From assembly GCA_003223775.1 (NCBI GenBank), contig QHWK01000297.1, forward strand, positions 1 through 5,871: a DNA stretch of 5,871 nt. Direction: 5' to 3'. The notes under the pieces are model-generated. The model had not been told where the DNA came from. It saw only the letters and a program-made list of their open reading frames with translations, and did not search any database. This DNA is from Acidobacteriota bacterium. GTDB taxonomy: Bacteria; Acidobacteriota; Vicinamibacteria; Vicinamibacterales; CAVVIG01. Position numbers and translations under genes: made by a program. This document shows, in pieces, positions 1 through 5,530 of this stretch. Every line of letters starts with the position of its first letter. Within the stretch, counting starts at the first letter, position 1.

Positions 1-750
1 GGCGCCCGGCTCCGGCGGCGGCACTTTGCCGGTCGCATAGAGCTTGCGCGCCGCTTCGATCGCCGCCTGCACCTGGCTCGCGGCTGGCTGCTGCCCTTTC
101 GGCACGGATGCCTCGAGGATCTTGCGCTGCAGGGCCGCGGCCGCGCGGTCCATCTGCGACTCGTGGGCGACGTCGATCGTCTTCGACGTGATCGCCGCAT
201 CGGCGCCGGCGGCGAGGAGCGCGCGGATCGCATCGGCGCGATTCTGCGCCGCCGCGAAGATGAGCGGCGTCTGCCCCCACTCGGCTTCCTTGGCGTTCAC
301 GTCCGCGCCGTGCTCGACCAGGAGTTGGACGAGGGCGGCGTTGCCGGAGGCGGCCGCGAGATGCAGCGCCGTGACGCCGCTCGGACGCGTCTCGGCGCCG
401 ACCTTCGCGCCGGCCCTCAAGAGCACCTGCACCACAGGGACGCTCGCGGCCTTGCTCGCGAGGTGCAGCGGCGTGTACTGCCCGATGCGCGTCACCGCGG
501 CGACGTTCGCGCCGGCATAGACGAGCATCTCGGCGAGATCGGCGTCGGCGTGTTCGGCGGCCCAATGCAGCGCCGTCATGCCGTCGCCGTGCGCTGCGCC
601 GACGTCGGCGCCCTGCTTGAGCAGCGTCCGCACGCCGTCGCGATCGCCCCGCATCGCCGCGTCGGCAACCGGCGTCGACGACGGCGCCGCGGCGAGCCAG
701 GCCGTCGCGAGCAGCGCGGCGGACACCGTCACACCCAACAAACGCTTCAT
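1..750 (-). CDS. Exported ankyrin-repeat protein (C-terminus beyond window)
   Basis: The frame is open from an ATG at 750 to the window edge, giving 250 visible residues and no stop. Residues 1-22 form a signal peptide: MKR followed by a hydrophobic stretch with AWLAAA near the likely cleavage site. About five ankyrin repeats follow, at roughly residues 26-57, 58-90, 91-125, 126-158 and 159-191. Their helix motifs include TALHWAA, TPLHLAS, TALHLAA and TPLIFAA, and the loops include QGADV, AGANV, AGAKV, HGADVNA and AGADA. Residues 192-250 are not ankyrin: an Ala/Gln-rich helix and then a proline-rich PPPEPG segment leading into an unseen C-terminal part. Ankyrin repeats bind proteins and say nothing about chemistry. 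A GAGGA ribosome site lies 7 nt upstream of the ATG. It is the third gene of the minus-strand run, 103 nt after the DUF1552 gene. The signal peptide suggests action in the periplasm, with its operon partners as candidate ligands (inference). Confidence 0.93.
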   Translation of the reverse strand, partial: MKRLLGVTVSAALLATAWLAAAPSSTPVADAAMRGDRDGVRTLLKQGADVGAAHGDGMTALHWAAEHADADLAEMLVYAGANVAAVTRIGQYTPLHLASKAASVPVVQVLLRAGAKVGAETRPSGVTALHLAAASGNAALVQLLVEHGADVNAKEAEWGQTPLIFAAAQNRADAIRALLAAGADAAITSKTIDVAHESQMDRAAAALQRKILEASVPKGQQPAASQVQAAIEAARKLYATGKVPPPEPGA

Positions 751-757
751 ATCGTCG

Positions 758-762
758 TCCTC
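758..762 (-). promoter_or_regulatory. Ribosome binding site of the ankyrin gene
   Basis: The minus strand reads GAGGA, 7 nt before the ATG at 750. This fixes the start, which also gives a well-formed signal peptide, and shows the gene can be translated independently of the one upstream. Confidence 0.7.
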
Positions 763-797
763 ATCGGTAGCGCCGCCCTTCAGTAGCGTCCCTCTGA

Positions 798-859
798 GCG
801 TAAAAAAGGGGTCGTACCCCTTTTTCAGCGAAAAAGGGGTACGACCCCTTTTTTTACGC
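798..859. repeat. Nested palindrome, REP/MITE-like element
   Basis: The left arm 798-826 begins GCGTAAAAAAGGGG. The right arm 830-859 is its reverse complement except for one extra T (six A at 802-807 against seven T at 849-855), and the centre is AGC (827-829). Each arm is also a hairpin by itself, GGGGT-CGT-ACCCC or GGGGT-ACG-ACCCC flanked by A and T runs, so the DNA or RNA could fold either as two tandem 10-bp hairpins or as one ~29-bp cruciform. The termini GCGTAA are symmetric. This architecture resembles dispersed REP/BIME palindromes mobilised by Y1 (RAYT) transposases; no transposase is visible here. G-C stems followed by T runs on both strands also resemble bidirectional intrinsic terminators, so the element may lower expression of the ankyrin gene downstream. 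The DUF1552 stop codon lies inside the right arm. What is seen is the symmetry; the REP assignment is inference. Confidence 0.85.
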
Positions 860-1993
860 CACGGTCGTCGCCGCCGGCGCCGTGAACGAGAACTCGCCGG
901 TGCTGTCGCCGAAGCCGAGGAGCACGAGCGGGCATCGGCGATGGTTGTGGATGTTCGGATCGGCCATCGGCGATCCCCAGATGACGAGGGTCTTGTCGAG
1001 CAGCGTGCCCTCCTCGACGTGCGTGGTCTTCATCTTCTCGAGGAAGTACGCGAGCTGACTCATGCGGTACTTGCAGATCTTGTTGAACTCCATGATCCGC
1101 TCCTCGCGATTGCCGTGGTGCGAGGCGGGATGGAACGGCTGGTTCGAGCCGCTTTCCGGGAAGACGCGGTTCTGCGCGTCGCGGCCGGTCTTGAACGAGA
1201 TGATGCGCGTCATGTCGGTCTCGAGCGCGAGCACCTGCAGATCGAACAGAAGCCGGATGTGCTCGGAGAAGGAATCGGGCACGCCGGCCGGCGCGTCCGG
1301 CAGCGCGCGCGCTTCGCCGCTGCGGTTCTGCGCTTCGACCGCCTGGATGCGGCGCTCGATCTCGCGCACGTTGTCGAGATACCGATCGAGCCGCCGGCGA
1401 TCGGAGGCGCCGAGCTGACGGCGCGTGCGCTCGACCTCGCCGGTGATCCAGTCCAGCACGCTCTTGCGCGTTTCGCGCCGCTCGGCACGATCCTGCGCCG
1501 TCGCGCCCGCGCCGAAGAGCATGTCGAAGGCGATGCGCGGATCGCGAATCATCGGCAGCGGCTCGTTCGGCGACGCCCAGCTGATCGAGTCGGTGTAGGC
1601 GCACGAGTAGTTGTAGGTGCAGCCGCCGGCCTGATCGAGGTTCTCGATGCAGAACTGCATCGAGGGCATCGGCGTCGCCTGCCCGTACTTCTTCGCGTAG
1701 ATCTGATCGAGCGAGGTGCCGGCCCAGAGGTCGGACCCCTGCGTCTGCTTCGGGTGCGACTGCGTGAGGAACACCGCGCTCGAGCGGAAGTGATCGCCGC
1801 CGATCTCGGGCAGCGTCATCGCCTCCGCGTTGCGGCAGTCGGTGTTGCTGACGATCGTCATGGCGTCGCGGTACGCCTCGATCGTGCTCAGCGGGCTGTC
1901 GGGCACAATCGTGAAGCCGGCGCCGGTCGCCTCGGGCGCGAAGAGGAACTTGCTCGCGCGCCGCGGCAGGTGCTTTCCAGTGATGAAATGCAC
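854..1993 (-). CDS. DUF1552 family protein, apparently lacking the Tat signal and a C-terminal segment
   Basis: A 379-residue protein of the DUF1552 family, whose function is unknown and which is usually found beside DUF1592/PSD cytochromes. Recognised conserved stretches include GGDHFRSSAVFLTQSHPKQT (65-84), GTSLDQIYA (92-100), YTDSISWASP (133-142), NVREIERRI (208-216), FHPASHHGNREERI (287-300), GSPMADPNIHNHRRCPL (340-356) and FGDSTGEF (361-368). The start is a GTG with a GGGGGGAG ribosome site 7 nt upstream, and an in-frame TAG 36 nt before the GTG prevents extension. Family members usually start with a Tat-type signal after the RR pair (RRTFLRG-like plus hydrophobic core). Here MHFITGKHLPRR (1-12) passes straight into ASKFLFAPEATGAGF with no hydrophobic segment. 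A second family segment is missing between CPLVLLG (354-360) and FGDSTG (361-366). Typical members are, from memory, some 60-100 residues longer. The protein is therefore either a cytoplasmic variant or a decayed copy. The reading frame is intact throughout. Confidence 0.9.
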   Translation of the reverse strand: MHFITGKHLPRRASKFLFAPEATGAGFTIVPDSPLSTIEAYRDAMTIVSNTDCRNAEAMTLPEIGGDHFRSSAVFLTQSHPKQTQGSDLWAGTSLDQIYAKKYGQATPMPSMQFCIENLDQAGGCTYNYSCAYTDSISWASPNEPLPMIRDPRIAFDMLFGAGATAQDRAERRETRKSVLDWITGEVERTRRQLGASDRRRLDRYLDNVREIERRIQAVEAQNRSGEARALPDAPAGVPDSFSEHIRLLFDLQVLALETDMTRIISFKTGRDAQNRVFPESGSNQPFHPASHHGNREERIMEFNKICKYRMSQLAYFLEKMKTTHVEEGTLLDKTLVIWGSPMADPNIHNHRRCPLVLLGFGDSTGEFSFTAPAATTVA

Positions 1994-2000
1994 GATGCGT

Positions 2001-2008
2001 CTCCCCCC
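2001..2008 (-). promoter_or_regulatory. Ribosome binding site deciding the GTG start of the DUF1552 gene
   Basis: The minus strand reads GGGGGGAG, ending 7 nt before the GTG at 1993. It selects that GTG as the true start and so supports the view that the N-terminus MHFITGKHLPRR is real and not a frameshifted remnant. Confidence 0.7.
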
Positions 2009-2042
2009 GGCGACCCTGAAAGAGTCGCCCTACAGCCAATCG

Positions 2043-4529
2043 CTACTGCGTTCCGACCGACTCGGCCTGCTTCATCAGAAACGCGTCGCTCTTGATCACG
2101 CCGAGGATGAACGCCGACATCTTGTAGTCGTTCGCGGCGGCGGCCTTGGTAATCGCGCGAATCGCCGGCTGATCGAAGTATTCGGCGCGGCGGCCGAGCG
2201 CATACGCGAACAGGTTCTCGGTGAACGTGCGCAGGAGCGGCGCGGGCCGCTTCATCAGCGCGTGCGTCAGCTCCGCCGGCGTCGTCACAGGTGTGCCGTC
2301 GTAGAAGTCGCCGCGCGTGTCGAGCGGCTGGCCGTTCTCGCGCACGCGCCATTTGCCCGTCACGTCGAAGTTGTCGAGCGCCAGGCCGATCGGATCCATG
2401 AAGCGGTGGCACGAGTTGCACGTCGGGTTCTTGCGGTGAATCTCCATCCGCTCGCGCGTGGTGAGCATCCGGCCGTCCTTCGCCTCGCCCGTGTCGTCGA
2501 GCGGCGGGACGTCGGGCGGCGGCGGCGGCGGCGGCGTGCCCATCAGCACTTCCATCACCCACTTGCCGCGCACCACCGGCGACGTGCGATTCGCCAGCGA
2601 CGTCTGCACCAGGACGCTGCCCTGCCCCAGCAGCCCGCGCCGCGCGTCGTCCGGATACTGCACGCGCCGGAAGTGATCGCCGGCGACGCCGGGAATCCCG
2701 TAATGGCGCGCGAGCCGCTCGTCGACGAACGTGTAGTCGGCCTGGAAGAGATCGAGGACGCTGCGATCCTCGCGCACCAGGTTGTTGAAGAACATCGTCG
2801 TCTCGCGGCGCATCATCTCCGCGAGGTTGTCGTCGAAGTTCGGGTAGAAGTTCGGATCGGGATGGACCTTCTCGACGTCCTGCAGCCGCAGCCACTGTGC
2901 CGCGAACCGCGTGCCGAGCGCGTCGGCGCGCGCATCGGCGAGCATGCGCCGCGCCTGCTTCTCGAGCGCGCCGGGCGCGGAGAGCTTGTTCTGCGCCGCC
3001 AGCGTCTGCAGCTCCGCATCGGGCGGCGTGCCCCAGACGAAATACGACAGCCGCGACGCGAGATCGACGTCGGCGATGCGATAGGCGCCGCCCGCGTGCG
3101 CGGAGTCCGGCTCTTTCTCGAGCCGGAAGATGAAATGCGGGCTCGCGAGGATCGCCTCGAGCACTTCGCGCACGCCGTGTTCAAACCCGCCGGCAGACCC
3201 GCTCGCCCTGCCCGACTCGCCGGACCGGCCGGACGCTTTTTCGTAGAAGGGCATCAGGCGATCGGTCTCGCCCGCCGCGAGCGGCCGCCGGTACGCCTCG
3301 GCGCCGATGCGCGCGATGATCTGCCGCGCGCACGGACGCTCCTCGGACGGCACCGTCGGCCGGCAGCTGAAGATCTTCTGGCGCGCCGGCGTCTCGGCGA
3401 TCCCCGTCGGCCGGTACGGCCCCTTGATGACGAAGTCCTTCACGTGCGGCAGCGTCGTGATGCCCGGCCCGCCCGAGCCGCCGCCGGCGAACGACCAGTC
3501 GTGCGGCCGGATCAGATCCTCGTACGGCCCTTCCTGCCGCCGCACGAAGGTCGCCGCCACCTTGTGCTGCCCCGCCTTCACGAGCACCGGCTCGGTGCGC
3601 ATCGGCACGGCGCCGCGTCCGTCGGCGCCGCCGGCCGGCCCCGTTTCGTACTCGATCAGCGCGACGCGCTCGCCGTTGATTGAAAGGTCGATGTCCTCGA
3701 AGCGCGAGCCCGATCCCGAGACGAGATCGACCTCGAAGACGTACTCCGCGTCCGCCGGGAACACGTGATCGACGACGATGCCGCCGCGGGTGCCGTAGGG
3801 GGCGCCCTCGACGTGATCCCAGGGATGCTGCGACGTGTAGATCGGCGCCGTGTAGGTCGTGTCGATCGGCGACGCGGTGCGATCGCCGATCGCCATGCGG
3901 CTGATCGCGCTCGCCGCGTTCAGGTACGCCTCGAGGAGCGTCGGCGAGAGCGCCTGCGCGTCGGCGATGTTGTCGAAGTTCGCGCTCTTGGTGTCGAGCG
4001 GCAGCCAGTTGCCCGCGTCGACGTCGAGCCCGAGCAGCTCGTGAATCGATCGCGCGTACTCGGGACGATTCAGGCGCTGGAACGTGCGCGCGCCCGGATT
4101 GGGCTTCGCCGCAGCCGCCGCATCGACGTGCCGCTCGATCGCGGCGACGAGCGCGGCATACGCGTCGGGATCGGGGCGAGGCGCCGCAGGCGGCGGCATG
4201 AGCCCGGCCTGCAGCTTGCGAATCACGCGTTCGGCGACTTCGGCGTTCTGCGCCGCCGCGGCCACGTCGAAGCTCGCCAGCGAAAGCCCGGCGGTCTTCC
4301 TTGCATCGCTGTGGCACGTCGCGCAGTACCGCTTCACGATCGCGTTGTCTTCGGCCGCCGACGGAATCGGCGCATGCGACGCGACGGCTGCGGGCTTCGC
4401 GACGCCGCGTTTCGCTGTCGACGTCGTCGCCGGCGCGCGCTGCGCCGTGCCGACCGCGCCGAGCAGGGCGCTCCACACAACAAGACCGTATGCGACCGGC
4501 CTGGTCACACGAATCCCACGATGGCTCAC
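2043..4529 (-). CDS. Exported diheme cytochrome c-like DUF1592 (PSD/PSCyt) multidomain protein
   Basis: A planctomycete-type multidomain cytochrome; its physiological substrate is unknown. With the start at 4529 (828 residues) I see: a signal peptide, residues ~1-28 (PVAYGLVVWSALLGAVG core); a PSCyt1 heme c site CATCH at 69-73 with LMPPP at 110-114 holding the likely axial Met; PSD3/DUF1587, ~148-208 (FQRLNRPEYARSIHELLGLD); a beta-rich, carbohydrate-binding-module-like region, ~225-370; PSD5/DUF1595, ~400-472 (EAYRRPL, SPHFIFRLE); PSD4/DUF1592, ~483-620 (LASRLSYFVWGTPPD, FYPNFDDNLAEMMRRETTMF); PSCyt3/DUF1588, ~630-730, with seven prolines at 666-672 and a second heme site CNSCH at 704-708; and PSD2/DUF1585, ~745-818 (TENLFAYALGRR). 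It heads the operon. Possible GTG starts are 4535, 4529 and 4508; 4529 has AGGA at 7 nt. A glycine/serine-rich insertion lies at ~433-448. Family knowledge supports periplasmic electron transfer; the role here is inferred. Confidence 0.94.
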   Translation of the reverse strand: MSHRGIRVTRPVAYGLVVWSALLGAVGTAQRAPATTSTAKRGVAKPAAVASHAPIPSAAEDNAIVKRYCATCHSDARKTAGLSLASFDVAAAAQNAEVAERVIRKLQAGLMPPPAAPRPDPDAYAALVAAIERHVDAAAAAKPNPGARTFQRLNRPEYARSIHELLGLDVDAGNWLPLDTKSANFDNIADAQALSPTLLEAYLNAASAISRMAIGDRTASPIDTTYTAPIYTSQHPWDHVEGAPYGTRGGIVVDHVFPADAEYVFEVDLVSGSGSRFEDIDLSINGERVALIEYETGPAGGADGRGAVPMRTEPVLVKAGQHKVAATFVRRQEGPYEDLIRPHDWSFAGGGSGGPGITTLPHVKDFVIKGPYRPTGIAETPARQKIFSCRPTVPSEERPCARQIIARIGAEAYRRPLAAGETDRLMPFYEKASGRSGESGRASGSAGGFEHGVREVLEAILASPHFIFRLEKEPDSAHAGGAYRIADVDLASRLSYFVWGTPPDAELQTLAAQNKLSAPGALEKQARRMLADARADALGTRFAAQWLRLQDVEKVHPDPNFYPNFDDNLAEMMRRETTMFFNNLVREDRSVLDLFQADYTFVDERLARHYGIPGVAGDHFRRVQYPDDARRGLLGQGSVLVQTSLANRTSPVVRGKWVMEVLMGTPPPPPPPDVPPLDDTGEAKDGRMLTTRERMEIHRKNPTCNSCHRFMDPIGLALDNFDVTGKWRVRENGQPLDTRGDFYDGTPVTTPAELTHALMKRPAPLLRTFTENLFAYALGRRAEYFDQPAIRAITKAAAANDYKMSAFILGVIKSDAFLMKQAESVGTQ
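3186..3234 (-). repeat. In-frame 9-bp-period low-complexity insertion in the DUF1592 gene
   Basis: On the plus strand the bases fall into degenerate 9-mers: CCGGCAGAC, CCGCTCGCC, CTGCCCGAC, TCGCCGGAC, CGGCCGGAC (3190-3234). On the coding strand they give SGRSGESGRASGSAGG, between the PSD5 helix ending PFYEKA and FEHGVREVLE. In the family these two elements are normally joined by a short GR/GG turn, so this is an inserted loop of about 14 residues. It keeps frame because the unit is a multiple of three. The glycine-every-third pattern matches the larger repeat at 5662-5751. Confidence 0.6.
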
Positions 4530-4639
4530 GCGCACATCCTACACGAACTGCCGCTGTTTTGAGGCCGGTCGAGTTGTCGCTAATTGTCTGTGCCAGGTGG
4601 CTTTAGCTGGAGCTGCCGTGCCGTGCTAGATTCGCCGTC
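4530..4639. other. Divergent intergenic region between the DUF1592 and panE genes
   Basis: This 110-nt gap must hold the promoters of both directions. It is less GC-rich than its surroundings (TTGTCGCTAATTGTCTGTG at 4574-4592, GTTTTGAGG at 4555-4563). On the plus strand TAGATT (4627-4632) lies 7 nt before the panE TTG and could be a -10 hexamer of a leaderless transcript, but no credible -35 is seen at the right spacing. On the minus strand AGGA (4537-4540) is the DUF1592 ribosome site. A short imperfect dyad around CCAGGTGGCTTTAGCTGG (4593-4610) is visible. I see no RNA gene or terminator. Confidence 0.5.
4537..4540 (-). promoter_or_regulatory. Ribosome binding site deciding the DUF1592 start
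   Basis: AGGA on the minus strand is 7 nt before the GTG at 4529 but only 1 nt before the longer-frame GTG at 4535, so 4529 is preferred. A GTG at 4508 with GGGA 5 nt upstream would give an even more compact signal peptide and cannot be excluded. Confidence 0.5.
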
Positions 4640-5530
4640 TTGCACATCGCCGTCCTCGGCGCCGGCGCGATCGGCAGCGTCTACGGCGCGAAGCTCTCGA
4701 CCGCGCACGACGTCGTCCTCGTCGCGCGGCCGGCGCACGCCGACGAGATCAATACGCACGGGCTGCGGATCACGGGCGCCGAGGAGGCGACCTACCGCGT
4801 CCGCGCCGTGACGTCTCTCGACACGCTGATGCCCGATGCGCTCGTGGTGCTGACGACCAAGGTGTCCGACAGCGCGGCTGCGCTGCAGTCGATCGCCGAC
4901 CTCGTCGGCGAGGGGACCACCGTTCTGTGCGTGCAGAACGGTCTCTACAGCGAAGACGTGGCGAAAACCGCCGTCGGCGGCCGCTGCCTCGTGCTCCGAG
5001 CCATCACGCACTTCGGCGCCATCTTCCGGACGCCCGGCGTCGTCGAGCTCAAGGTACGTGCGTCGACGCGGATCGAACGGAGCGCTCGCAGCGCCGCGAT
5101 CGCCGATGCGTTCACCCGCTGCGGGCTGAACGGCGAAGTGACAGATCGCATCAAGGACGAGATGTGGCAGAAGGTCGTCGTCAACTGCGTCATCAACCCG
5201 ATCAACGCCATCACGCGCACCGAGGTCGGCGCGATCGCCGACGAGCGGCTGCGGCCGCTGAAGCAGTTGATCGTCGACGAGTGCCGGCGCGTGGCCGCGA
5301 AGGACGGCGTGGATCTCGCCGCCGACTTCGTCGACGAGATCGATCGGCAGTACGCGCCGTCGCGCAACCTCTCCTCGATGCAGCAGGACCTGCTGAAAGG
5401 ACGGCGCACGGAGATCGACTTCCTCAACGGCGCGGTCGTCCGCCTTGGCGCGACGTTCGGGATCGAGTGTCCGGTGAATCAGGCGCTCGCGATGATCATC
5501 AAGGCGATGGAGCGAGCTTCTCGAGCATGA
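4640..5530 (+). CDS. panE: 2-dehydropantoate 2-reductase (ketopantoate reductase)
   Basis: Reduces ketopantoate to pantoate with NADPH in the cytoplasm, on the way to pantothenate and coenzyme A. The 296 residues match the usual family length of about 300. The N-terminal Rossmann domain has GAGAIG at 7-12 directly after the first strand (HIAVL), a TTK at 72-74, and VQNG at 98-101. The helical C-terminal domain carries MWQKVVVNCVINPINAIT at 175-192: K178 aligns with catalytic Lys176 of E. coli PanE, and N182 and N186 with its substrate asparagines. SSMQQDLLKGRRTEID at 245-260 supplies the Ser (S245/S246) and E258, the equivalent of Glu256. All expected catalytic residues are therefore present. 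The start is a TTG with no Shine-Dalgarno nearby; an in-frame TAG at 4604-4606 limits any extension and the Rossmann strand begins at once, so TTG is likely. Paralogues of this family can act on other 2-oxoacids, so the exact substrate is inferred. No other pantothenate gene is present. It overlaps a convergent gene at its 3' end. Confidence 0.93.
   Translation: MHIAVLGAGAIGSVYGAKLSTAHDVVLVARPAHADEINTHGLRITGAEEATYRVRAVTSLDTLMPDALVVLTTKVSDSAAALQSIADLVGEGTTVLCVQNGLYSEDVAKTAVGGRCLVLRAITHFGAIFRTPGVVELKVRASTRIERSARSAAIADAFTRCGLNGEVTDRIKDEMWQKVVVNCVINPINAITRTEVGAIADERLRPLKQLIVDECRRVAAKDGVDLAADFVDEIDRQYAPSRNLSSMQQDLLKGRRTEIDFLNGAVVRLGATFGIECPVNQALAMIIKAMERASRA

Noticed and set aside
798..859. CRISPR-like or phage attachment repeat
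   Set aside because: There is a single inverted unit, with no direct repeats with spacers and no integrase or cas gene in view.
825..2039. 404-residue minus-strand frame overlapping DUF1552
   Set aside because: Longer than the chosen frame, but it encodes Arg-rich sequence with no DUF1552 motifs; the frame at 854-1993 holds all the conserved stretches.
578..2095. 505-residue plus-strand open frame
   Set aside because: Antisense to both the DUF1552 and ankyrin genes, crosses the palindrome, and is dominated by Arg/Ala/Val/Glu low-information sequence.
2517..2536. GGC-repeat run that might be a slippage site
   Set aside because: It codes the seven prolines common in this family just before the second heme domain, so it is an expected feature.
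1830..3683. 617-residue plus-strand open frame
   Set aside because: It lies antisense to the DUF1592 gene and the start of the DUF1552 gene. The translation is Arg/His/Ala-rich with no family motif, while the opposite strand carries clear domains and two CxxCH sites; a GC-bias shadow.
3181..4476. 431-residue minus-strand frame inside the DUF1592 gene
   Set aside because: Out-of-frame shadow of the cytochrome gene; Arg/Ala-rich and without heme motifs.
4593..4624. Dyad near CCAGGTGGCTTTAGCTGG as an operator or riboswitch
   Set aside because: The stem is only four perfect pairs and needs wobble pairs to extend; too weak to name a regulator site.
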